The translations under genes were made by a program, and so were the position numbers. The notes under the pieces were generated by a model, which was given only the letters and a program-made list of their open reading frames with translations, made no database searches and was not told the origin of the DNA. From the NCBI RefSeq assembly GCF_964019385.1, contig NC_088646.1:13055996-13119995 (forward strand): a stretch of 64,000 bases of DNA, in the 5' to 3' direction. The stretch comes from Sycon ciliatum. Its lineage: Eukaryota; Porifera; Calcarea; Leucosolenida; Sycettidae. Below are positions 50,021-60,600 of the stretch, one piece after another; the stretch's first letter is position 1; each line of letters begins with the position of its first letter.

Positions 50021-50343
50021 TGTGCACACGCCAGACAGTTTCTTGGGATCGGGAGAGCTTGATTTGACTGAATTTGACTGACACTGCACAAGAGGTAAAA
50101 TTATTGTTCTTGCTGTGAACTGAAAGAAGACGACGACTAAAGCGCAAGGCGCTTGCGCAGAGCAAAAAAGGAGGAAAAAACATGGAGGAAGTCGCCAAGA
50201 GGTGAGTGAGTCAGTAGAAATAATAAACACGCGGCCCAGCTTCGGTGTGGGAACGCGGAAACAAAACCGGGGTAGAGAACACAAACTATGACGTGTACTG
50301 CAAATAATCTCATGACGTTGAACATCATGTCAACGTCGTGACA
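50021..50343 (-). repeat. BEL/Pao 3' LTR
   Basis: 323 bp, ending next to a purine-rich tract. Same sequence, by eye, as 55149-55471. Confidence 0.95.
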
Positions 50344-50453
50344 CTCCCCCGCAAGAGATGCAGAGAAAAGGAGATAATTCGTAACAAAGTAACGTGGAAA
50401 CAAAACACAATAAGTGCATATAACATACGCAAGGGTGAAAGAGAGTAGACCGT

Positions 50454-50460
<7 letters not shown>

Positions 50461-50518
<58 letters not shown>
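50461..50518. repeat. (GA)n microsatellite inside the BEL element
   Basis: About 58 bp of uninterrupted AG repeats between the 3' LTR and the pol-like frame. Confidence 0.97.
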
Positions 50519-50521
<3 letters not shown>

Positions 50522-50554
50522 AGATGTGAACTACCAACTGTCTAGCTGATTCAA

Positions 50555-53500
50555 CTAAACAAGTTCGCTGCCAATTAATTGGCGAAGCGTCTGACGTTGC
50601 TTCTTAGCGGCAGCACGTTGTGGACGACTGGGTGGAGCAACAGCTGCTGGAACTGGCAGATCGGCTTGGCCAGTGGTGGGTGTGTCCGGAGCGGTGCTGT
50701 TGTTATTAGCCTCGGAGTTAGCAGCAGGACAGATAGGGTACAGGAGAGACAGGGGTCGTTTGAGCTCTGTCTTCTCTGCAGTGATGACGGTTGCGGAACG
50801 TATCTCCATGTCCTTGCTTGTATGGAGAGCGACAATGCGACCAAGTCGCCATGAGCCACGGGGCATGTCATCCCTTATTAGTACAACATCGTCAACGGCT
50901 GGCTGTTCTGAAGCGGTAACGCGTGCCTGTCGGAGCTTCCGAGTGTGACTGTTGCGGAGATCAGCCAAGTAGTCGTCTCGCCAGACACGCCAGAACTGGT
51001 CCAATGTTCGTTGACCCTTCTTCCAGACAGAGAGAAGATTCTGAGCTGCAGTCGGAACTTCGATGTGGTCCGGATCGCCGTCATCAGCAGTGGGTTGCAC
51101 GCCACCAGTAGTTGCGGACAGGCACAGAAAATGACTTGGGGTGAGTATCTCCTGCAAGTCATTGTCCACGTACACCAGTGGACGCGAGTTGACGACTGCT
51201 GACACTTCCATGAGAATGGTAGTCAGTTGCGACACAGTGAGGAGCGCGCGGCCAACGACCTTCTTCAGGCTTCGTTTGACTGTTCCAACGAGACGCTCGT
51301 AGAAACCACCCATCCAAGGTGAGATCGGTGGGTTATAGTGCCACTTCACACCAGTCCTCGACATGTACGACAGGACATCATCACTCGTTGCCATTTCTTC
51401 AAAGGCCACATCCAGAACAGACTTAGCTAGGATGAATTGTGGCGCGTTGTCAGACACTACCTCTTCAGGGCAACCACGCAACGACACGAACCTGCGGAAC
51501 GCTAGCAGGAATTCCTCTGTGGTCATGTCTGCCACCAGTTCTAGATGGACAGCTCTAGTTGCCATACATGTCACTAGGAGGACCCATACCTTCTTGGTAC
51601 TTGGCTGGTGCTTGACGAGCAGAGGACCGAAGTAATCTAGTCCCACATGGGTGAACGGGATAGATCTTGTTGCGCGGGCAGATGGAAGCGGGGCCATATC
51701 TGGGGTGCGGTATGGACCACCGTGGTGCTTCCGGCAAGTCAGGCACTTAGTGATGAATGACTTCACTGTTGCACGCCCTCGTGGTAACCAGTACTCGTAA
51801 CGCAGTCTTGATAGCGTGTGTGCAACGCCGCCATGCATCGTCATCAGGTGACAATCGTTGATGATGAGCTGGGTGATGGGATGCGTTTGGGGAATCAGTA
51901 CTGGATACTTTGCTTGATAGCAAAGTTCGGCGTTCTCCAAGCGTCCTCTGCATCTGATGAGGCGGTTCTCATCGAGGAAGAGCCGCAGCTTGTCCTTCGG
52001 GCTGTGCTTCTTACAATTTTCGACAGCACTGACGTCTGACAGATTCTGTTGTGCATGGTGTAGCCACATGATTTTGGCTACCTTGACCTCTGAGTTACAA
52101 CTAGAATCCACCCCGAAGGACTTGCCGCCTTGTGGTCTCAACCTGGAGAGAAACCGCAAACACAGAGCAGAAACACGCACTAAGGCACTGAAAGACGAAA
52201 ACCTGGCACAATCAATACCAAATGGTGGTTCATCACATGTTTTTTTTTGTTCGTGATGCGCATCAGGCTTTTTTTTCATTTCGTGTGCAAGCTCAGTGTC
52301 TGGACCGGTGGACTCTGTTGGGTGTGATACAGGTGCAGGTATCTCCGAAGTGCTTGAAGGACCCTCCCCAGCGGCAACGTTGACATGGTGATCAAGTGCT
52401 GGCTCGGCGTGATGGTCAGCAGTGGCAAGGAAGTGTGGACCGTGCCACCATAGCGAGCTGGCTTGAAGGGAAGGAACAGAGACACCGCGTGAAGGCAAGT
52501 CGGCGGGATTGTCGGCAGAGCGGACATAGCGATAGGCAACATCGGGAACCGCACGAATGGCATCAATACGGTTGTTGACGAAGACAGGTAGTTTGTCAGA
52601 AGAGGCCAGCCAATGGAGAACTGTGGTGGAGTCTGACCATAGAAAGGCAGTAGGTTTGAGTACTGAATGGTGTGGAAGGTAGTGAATCTGGTTGGTTGTA
52701 AAACCACGAGGAACATCTTCTATCATGCCCCTGTCAAGCTGGTCTTGAATCACGGTATCGTACTGGTCAAGAAGTTCCGGATGGGCTTCGAGGCGACGCA
52801 CTTGTGCCTTCAGGCGACCGAAAGCCAGACCGTAGTTTGTCGGAAGAGGAGGATGTGAGTCCCTCCAGGGCCAACTCACCGCGTACCGACCCTCGGCAAA
52901 GGAGATGGAGTTGGCGAAGCGCTCGCCCACAAGATCTTGCGACGACGTATCGTCAAAAGTACCCAAGCTCTCTGTCGACCAGAACTTACGGAGGTCGAAT
53001 TCAGGGTCCGCGTCTGTTTGATGAGCAAGACATGACTGCGCCTCTGTGGTGGCAGGCACAGGCAGACTGCCGGTACAGATAAACCCAAGAACGGAGTCGA
53101 GCAGGACCAGACCACCGCTTAGTTCGGTGCGGTCCTTGCCGATAATATCATAGTAGTGATCGAGACCAATCAAGACGTCTACGACCATGGGCTCTGCGCT
53201 GCTCGAGAGCGGTTCTGCAAGTGGCAGAGACTGTAGAAGAGGAAAAGAAGAAGCAAGTGGACATCGCGCAATTGGAGCGGTTATGTTCGGAAGTACACTG
53301 GCCTGAATCGCACGAGTGGACCCATCCTTACACTGCATGGTCAAACTCACCTTGGCGTACACGGTACTTTTTCTTTTGTTGTTCCCAAATGTAGCCAAGG
53401 AGAGTGTTTCATTTCCGATTGTGGGCAAATCGAGCTGATCTCGATAAGCTTGCGTGATGTATGTCTTGGTGGAGCCGGTATCAAAGAGAATACGGCCATT

Positions 53501-53860
53501 GATCGGCTTCAGCTTGGAGGAGAGAAACGGTGCCACAGCAGTTTGCATCATGATCTGGTGATCGGCGTTTGCGACCGTGCTCGTGGCAGGCTTGGGTTTG
53601 AAGGACTGAGCATTCGGGCTCATAGTGGAAGCTTGCCTCTGAGTGGATGCGGCAGTGAATTTATCTGGACACAAGCTGCTGTGGTGTGCAGGATTGTGGC
53701 AATAGAAACACCGCCGTTTGCTAGAGCAATCGTGCACGGAGTGGCCTGATCGCAAACACTTGAAACACCTTTGTTTAGCTACGCTCTTCCTCGCTTCTAC
53801 TGTAGTGTACTTATTGCATTCGTCAGAGAAATGTGCCTCCGAACTGCAAAAAACACACAC
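50555..53860 (-). other. BEL/Pao pol-like frame (fossil element)
   Basis: About 1,100 codons. Parts seen in order: paired CCHC-type knuckles (CFKCLRSGHSVHDC; CFYCHNPAHHSSLC), aspartic protease (ILFDTGSTKTYIT), an RNase H-like stretch (LWSDSTTVLHWL; NPADLPSRG), integrase zinc-binding region (HHVL-type H...C..CRKHHG), integrase core (THVGLDYFGPL; SDNAPQF) and the BEL C-terminal part (RRGSWRLGRI-like). Confidence 0.88.
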
Positions 53861-55074
53861 TCTCTTGGGCTTCGCTTTTGAAGTAGCTGAAGCTGAGGCA
53901 ACAAGAGATTGACCGGACGCAAGTCCGAAACGGTCCAGGATTGTGGCCCCTTTTTTAATTCCAAAGCCGCTAGCGTGGTGCGTGGCAATTTGTTCGTAAT
54001 CATTGACACAAACACCGCCTGATTAACATTCTCACCAAGCGCTGTGAGGCTTCGCAAGTGCACCTCCAACGCATCGTGCAACCTACGCAAAGATGGAGTA
54101 GCGTTGGACGCAGGCGGTAAGTCCATGATTGCCGTGTAGTGTGCATTGACGCGAAGCTGATCATTCCCGAAACGTTTGCGGAGAATGTCAAGCGCGGTTG
54201 TGTAGTTGGTATCTGATATGGGCAAGCCAGCTATGGCATCCCGAGCCAAACCCGTTACGTGATCTCTTAGGTACGACAGTTTCTGGACACCCGACAACCC
54301 TTGATTCGCATCAATAGACGCAACAAACATATCGTGAAACTCAGCCCATTTCAGGAAATCACCAGAAAATGTTGGTATTTCAAATTTGGGCAAATTGACT
54401 GAACTTGTGGGAGCTGGTTGTGGTTGAGGTGATGATGCTTGCATGTGTTGTACGACTAGTTGGTGTTGTTTGATTAGATCCTCTTGCGACTGTAATACTT
54501 GCTGGTGTTGACTATGTGTAATAGACTGCGTACGAACAAGATCTCCTATTGACTGTTGGATGCTGGACAAATCAACCATACTAGTTTCTTGTTTGATACC
54601 CGCACTGCCCGTACTCTTGGTGCTACTTGGTGAGCTAGTACTAGTAGTAGCAGCTTCTGGACGGTTCGTCTGGGCTCTGTACTGCGGAGATCGCTTGCAT
54701 TCAACAATTGACCCTCTGATGCGTACCGAATACGCAACCACATCGCAGATCTCCGTTTGCAGAGCCTCATCTGAACCCTCCAGAGTCTCCGAGTCCAAAA
54801 CACTGGCCAATGCATCACACGCCTCATCATATGCGTACAATTCTTCAACAATACAATCCACAAGTGTACTTAGCTTTTTTGGATCCGAGTCCACGTGTTC
54901 TGGCGACAACTCGTCGGCCCTTTGACCTCCTTCCTTCGATAAAAGGAGTTCGGCCTCTTTGACGAGTTCGTCGATGGATCCTTGCAGCTGCGCGATCTTG
55001 GCCCGGCGCATGATCTGCGTGCCGGTCGTCACTGCTCTCTTCGGCATGTTAGCTCGACGACCCAAATCGGGCAA
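53797..55074 (-). other. BEL/Pao gag-like frame (fossil element)
   Basis: About 425 codons with a Gln-rich middle and the BEL gag region (LPKFEIPTFSGDFLKWAEF; RDHVTGLARDAIAGLPI), which in these elements forms the capsid shell. It overlaps the pol-like frame. Confidence 0.88.
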
Positions 55075-55148
55075 GCTGCTTACAAATTATTTGAGTCGAG
55101 TCTATCTTTCTCAAGATTGGAATGGTATCCCGGGTTTCGGCACCACTT

Positions 55149-55471
55149 TGTGCACACGCCAGACAGTTTCTTGGGATCGGGAGAGCTTGATTTGACTGAA
55201 TTTGACTGACACTGCACAAGAGGTAAAATTATTGTTCTTGCTGTGAACTGAAAGAAGACGACGACTAAAGCGCAAGGCGCTTGCGCAGAGCAAAAAAGGA
55301 GGAAAAAACATGGAGGAAGTCGCCAAGAGGTGAGTGAGTCAGTAGAAATAATAAACACGCGGCCCAGCTTCGGTGTGGGAACGCGGAAACAAAACCGGGG
55401 TAGAGAACACAAACTATGACGTGTACTGCAAATAATCTCATGACGTTGAACATCATGTCAACGTCGTGACA
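55149..55471 (-). repeat. BEL/Pao 5' LTR
   Basis: 323 bp, TG...CA on the minus strand. Three bases separate it from the primer-binding site. Confidence 0.95.
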
Positions 55472-55698
55472 CTATTGACTGCATTTTTCATGGAAAAAAA
55501 AACAAAAATTGACAAATGAGTAGGGGAGGGGTGCCCCCCCCCCCCTTTAGCTAGAACCCTGCTCTAACCCAGACACCTGTTCTCTACGTGATTTCTCTAC
55601 ATTTCACGTAAAGCAGAACCTCACTATTATTGCACCATGCAGGCAGGCACGCTCATGTGGTAAGCAGCAGAATGTCTGCTCTCCGCACATTTTACAAT

Positions 55699-56285
55699 CT
55701 GTCCCTCCAGAAACTTGCGGAGACATTTCGGAAATATCGCGGAAAAAGTTGCGAGGTAAAATGCCACAAATTGCGGGGAATATTGCGGATTTTGTCAAAT
55801 ATTGCGGGATTATTGTGGTAAAATTGCGGAAATTGCGGCCGATTTTGGTACTTGTACTGTAGTGGTGTACGATGTACGAGTTGTACAGCATAAATCATGC
55901 ATGACAAAACAGAACGTGTGCTGCGCTGACTGTGTTCGACTGCCTGACAGGAGCTTGCAAGACAGCTTTCCTCCATCCTCGGACAACACTCGACGCGAGC
56001 CTTATTTTGTGACTTGTCAGCCGCTGATTTGCCCAGAAATTTCTCCATTCTGGTGTCGATCTCACAAGTAAACTATTGACGAGCTTGAAGAACTAATATA
56101 AACAACATCGAAGAAAGACCCGAATATCGCGGTTGCTTTTCGAAATATCGCGGTGCTTTTCAAGTATCAAGGACAGTTTTCTACAATAACGCGGATGATT
56201 TTTCAAATATCGCGGATATCACGGACTTTTGTTCAAATCGCGGAAAACAACGCGGCCGCGGAATCGCAAGTTCCTGGAGGGACAG
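55699..56285. mobile_element. 587-bp MITE, CTGTCCC ends, 6-bp duplication
   Basis: Ends CTGTCCCTCCAGAAACTTGC, mirrored on the right, flanked by TACAAT (55693-55698, 56286-56291). The interior repeats TTGCGG and ATATCGCGG. Third copy of the family at 30363 and 34676. Confidence 0.9.
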
Positions 56286-56688
56286 TACAATTAACGTACG
56301 GCCATACCACATAATATAATAATTATGGGTATGCGAGCCAAGCCACTTGAGCTCTTCTCCTGCAGGTTGCACTATTGTCTTGCTCAGGGGATTCACAGAG
56401 TTACACCCCGTTGTATGGTCATACAATGCACGTGTAGTGTGCTAGGCTATGCTCGATAATCACATCCCGGGGATAATGTGTGCTATTTAAGTTTTTTTTT
56501 AGTAACCCAAAACGGACAAGCATTCCGTTGCAGGGACTTTCACAACAGGCGCTCTGATTATCAGACCAGCTCAAGAAGTGTTCCCTTTCCAGGCTGTGTG
56601 TTCCAGTTGCAATGTGACTCTTTTTTTAACAGTTACTACAAGTACTTGAAGTAGTAGTCAATGTACACACAGTCACACACAGTCATAC

Positions 56689-56970
56689 CAAGAGTACATA
56701 ACCCCCCAGAGTGTGCAACGCCGATCCAGCTCTGCATAGGGTCTTGGTCGAGCGGAATCGGATCTTCTGATGTCATGCGTACACTCCACACCAGCGCAAG
56801 GCCGGTCTCGAGGCAGGGTACCATTGTTTTTGATCCAAGAGTACCCGCGACTCCCCGGGTTCCCCTCAGATGTGTACGGTATTATGACGCAAAGATCCGA
56901 TTCCGCTCGACCAAGACCCTATGCAGAGCTGGATCAGGCGTTGCACACTCTGGGGGGTTATGTACTCTTG
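56689..56970. mobile_element. 282-bp MITE of the CAAGAG family, 7-bp duplication
   Basis: Ends CAAGAGTACATAACCCCCC, mirrored on the right as GGGGGGTTATGTACTCTTG, flanked by GTCATAC on both sides (56682-56688, 56971-56977). The arms also share GACCAAGACCCTATGCAGAG and GATCCGATTCCGCTCG (or inverse), making the whole a foldback. Confidence 0.92.
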
Positions 56971-57112
56971 GTCATACATGTATACTAGTGAAAGTAGTAG
57001 TCAATGTACACACAGTCACACACAGTCACACACAGTCATACATGATGTATACCAGTGAAAGGCGCGGTAGGTGTAATGTATTGTCATGTAATTGTCTGTT
57101 GATCAAACGCAG

Positions 57113-57211
57113 GTTGTCTACTTGCAAATGTCCAGATATCCAGAACGCTCAGAATCGGCAGCAGCAGCTGAGAATGCATCAAGACTTGGACAATGCCTCG
57201 TTGATTCCTGT
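57113..57211 (+). other. Candidate orphan exon, plus strand
   Basis: Ninety-nine bases between CGCAG and GTGTAAGC, open in one phase (33 codons including QMSRYPERSESAAAAENASR). I do not recognise the protein and found no convincing partner exon. Confidence 0.25.
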
Positions 57212-57663
57212 GTAAGCGGTACAAGAAACTTATGGTGAGAAACGAAGTGGCAATTCCATAATTGTGTTTGCTATACGCGCTGAGATGTAGGGATATGACT
57301 CGAATATGATCGTGTAATATCAGTCGTAGACATTTTTTATACTATGTGCACATCCCTACAAAGTAATGGGGGTAATGAAAGAGACAAAGACAAATACAAA
57401 GACAACAAAAGGAGTAGTAAGTGCTACACGAGCTGTGCTGGTCAGGCGCAGTGCACTTCTCCGACCATTCCGGTCTGGGAATCAACATGGACTGTGCGGG
57501 CCACATGTCACGTACAAACATATGCTATCCCAGACAGCAGGCAGCAGCAGTAGCAGCAGCATGCAACAACCTCAGCAGACCGAGGACTGTTATTACACTG
57601 TGTGTTTAGACAATACATACACAGCCTTACAGGATGTTGGCGACAGCCTGTAGCCGCTGTTAG

Positions 57664-60600
57664 CTACAGACTGCTTTCCTTTTCTGTTGGTGCGAATCGC
57701 TCCTCTAACATTTGAGTTTTATAATCGGCCACACATGACTCAATGGCTTGGGCATCGATCCGTTTTCTACTGAAATACCAGACAGGGGTGCGATCGTCTA
57801 GGATGACAACTGCGGGTCGGTTACTTGGAAGCTGCAGCACAATGGAAGAGAGACGAACAAAATTTGGATAAGTTACACAGCTCAGGTGAGAGACACACTG
57901 CCGGACGGTCCGACCTTTCCACACCCACTATAGGAACACCACCACCCACAAGGTTCAAGGCACCTGGTGCAGCTCCCAAAGTGGAGAAGGAAAATGATAA
58001 ATGTGCAATTTAGAACAGCAGATAGTCGTGACTGTTACAAGTCCCGGTAGCCGCAGCGCTGGGTTCACAGCCCAGCCCGGTGTTGACGGTGCTGGGGGCC
58101 GCACCAGTTCCCCAACCTCTGATACATAGTACACATTCGGCCATTGGAATCCAGCATAGCTAGTGACATCGGCTTGGCTGGACTTCCATGATTTGCCAGC
58201 ATTGCAGTACCGCATTCCCTGAAATTAGTGCCACAGTAAAAGTAATACTGAAGTAGTTGCCCTGCAGGTGCCGGGAGAGATGGTCGACTCGAAATTGAAC
58301 ATTCCACCCCCACCGCATGGATTTTTGACACACATGCACCCTGACTGATATGAATGGACCGTATGATGATCAACATGTCAACTACAATCATGCACTGTGC
58401 AATACATGCATTGTACATCGCTCAGAAGGAGAAAGCACTTCAAATACGAAGTACTAGTTTTCGTGATGACAGCTAACATGGCGTTCCCAAAATGAGCAGC
58501 TGTCTGTTTTTTTAGAGGCCCCACGCTTTGATAATAGATTGAGTCCTAAATTACCATTTTATTAGCACACTCTACATCGTTATGAAAGAAGAAGAAGAAG
58601 ACCCTGGCCTGTGAGGATTTGAACATGAAAATAAACAGTTGGTCTGTTTCACAGGAGGGCAAGCAAAGTCTCTTCTAGAATACAATACAATCACACACTT
58701 GAGAGGGACGAAAAGCGTTTCTTCTTTAACTCTGAGTTTCACGGTTTTAACCGATCATCAGACAGCAACAGCAACAGTTGCTGTCTGATGATCGGTTAAA
58801 ACCGTGAAACTCAGAGTTACAGAAGAAACGCTTTTCGTCCCTCTCAAGTGTGTGTACTAGGCTCTGCACCTTGGTGTATTGAGCACTCTCACGAGCAACC
58901 ACAACTCCCTCCGAGTTTACAATACAACCATGTATCATCATGTCAATGCAGCTCAATGAAACACAGCGGTCCACTTACAGCCAAAGTCTTTAAAACGTCA
59001 TCGGCTTTCCCGATGGATGATGAGATGAAGAAGTGGATTAGCTGCGGCTCATTGAAAGCTTCCGCCTTGTCTCGTTCCGCCACTGCCAGTTGCTCCAAGT
59101 TTAGTTTCGCCTGGTCCATTTGCTCTGAGCTCCCATCTGCAAGGTAAACACATATGCAATGCCCACGCCCACTCGTACACATAATATGTGGGCAAAAACA
59201 CTACTGAGGGCGCAGCACTACATTACATGTGTAGGGAGGTTTCGCTCTACGTATTAAATTAAAGGAGAAGTGTACCCGGGGTGCTGAGTGGAATGGTCTT
59301 GGTCCGAGGAAGCTGAGACGCTCGGAACACACCCAGTGCTGAAAAAACGATCACATACAAGATGAGCTGTGTACGGATGTCCTTGGCACTCACACCACAC
59401 TATACAGCAACTTGAAAGTCACAAGAAACGACAGCCACTAGTTTAGTATCAGACTGTTCAGCATCGCACCAATCAGAAGGGGTTTTATTGGCCAGGGACA
59501 GTTGCTGGCGTTCAACTTTGTTCTTCCTTCTCCACCTCATACCGACATGATTGTATAACTGTATTCCATGCCCCAATTAACCAGCGATTATGCCTCTGAA
59601 CCACAACAAATGCAACCAATCCCCCCCCCCCCCTCACTCAACAATGTCAAACATGCATGGCAACAGTATTTGACTGGATCAACACACCATTCAGGGGATG
59701 AAGCTGCAGTCACCATGCAACACACTGTGGGCAAGTCAGCACAGCGCAGGAAGCTGTATTCAGCAGCTCTCTAAACAGGCATGTTACAGGCTCCATCACG
59801 GTGTTTCCTGTGTACTTTATGATGCGGAATATACAGCCGGGTATTTACCAAGCAGCATTGAAACTTACCAGTCATATATATCAGGCAATTTTCCCTATTC
59901 AAATACCTCGCAAACTTCTCATGGAGAATGTTCAGAGGCTCATATTTCCATGGGAAATCCTAGACAGAACAGAAAAGCAAAGGAATCCCTCTACAGCAAC
60001 AGTATCAGCACCATCAATGGCAAGGTTACCGTCACAACCTACTGTTCAGACTGGTATTCGATGATGAAATGGCACGGGATCTGGCCATCCCGTCATAGCA
60101 CCCTACTCGAAATCCCCAGCAGTGTGCGGCGGCCGCAGGCAGCAGGGCGCATTTCTCAGGCCTTTCCCTGACATCACCGTGAATACGGAGATGGCATCTA
60201 CTCCGGAAAACAATGTCCACTTTCATGATTGTAACCCAGTGCATACACTGCATGGTGCAGGTACCGAGTCATACATGCAACCCTACACCACTTCAACAGT
60301 CAACTGATGTCGTGTGGTGAGGTGGTATGGCATAAACATGACGACATCAAGTTTATGTCATACATACCGATAGTCATTGTGTGCATGAGTCAGGACCTGC
60401 ACTACGCATGTATGACTGGGGGGGGGGGGGGCACCCATCCATCGGGGATATGCGTGAGGGAAACAGAGAAACATGATTGAAAGACGAACAGCTAAGACAG
60501 CTAAAACAGCTAAGATTGCTAAGAGACAGGAAGTGTGAGTTACGAAGAAGAAAATGTTGAACGGTCTCTGCTGGGATGACGGCTACAGTCATAGCTCAGT

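Larger units (their letters stand above)
50021..55471 (-). mobile_element. BEL/Pao LTR retrotransposon, very young, not whole
   Basis: Two 323-bp LTRs (50021-50343 and 55149-55471, TG...CA) look identical by eye, and CTATT is duplicated at both outer flanks (50016-50020, 55472-55476). A primer-binding site, TGGTGCCGAAACCCGGGA, lies at 55128-55145 next to the 5' LTR, and a purine-rich tract at about 50344-50350 precedes the 3' LTR. Two long overlapping frames hold gag-like and pol-like parts. Family assignment rests on the BEL/Pao-type gag with CCHC knuckles, the DTGS protease and the BEL-type integrase with its long C-terminal region. Identical LTRs imply recent insertion. It does not look complete; I estimate one or two breaks. 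Confidence 0.93.
55472..57663. other. Intergenic, transposon-rich
   Basis: Between the BEL element and nucleoredoxin. It holds two well-bounded MITEs (55699-56285, 56689-56970) and a C/G-run relic at 55500-55561. At 56652-57055 there is a duplicated GTAGTAGTCAATGTACACAC tract that flanks the second MITE. A weak plus-strand exon candidate lies at 57113-57211. Confidence 0.6.

Noticed and set aside
50579-54925. Plus-strand frames across the BEL element
   Set aside because: They are antisense shadows of the gag-like and pol-like frames.
57366-57653. Plus-strand frame with a Ser run and Gln-rich end
   Set aside because: Low-complexity, no recognisable family, no clear splice sites, and it overlaps the 3' UTR region of nucleoredoxin.
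57825-58013. Plus-strand frame with QWKRDEQNLDKLHSSGERHT and a CAI end
   Set aside because: It starts at the nucleoredoxin last-exon border, on the opposite strand to that exon's acceptor tract. The apparent AG and GT borders are weak, and the ending is not a proper CaaX box.
58005-58418. Minus-strand frames between the last two nucleoredoxin exons
   Set aside because: The two flanking exons join in phase and match the family directly, so no exon is needed here.
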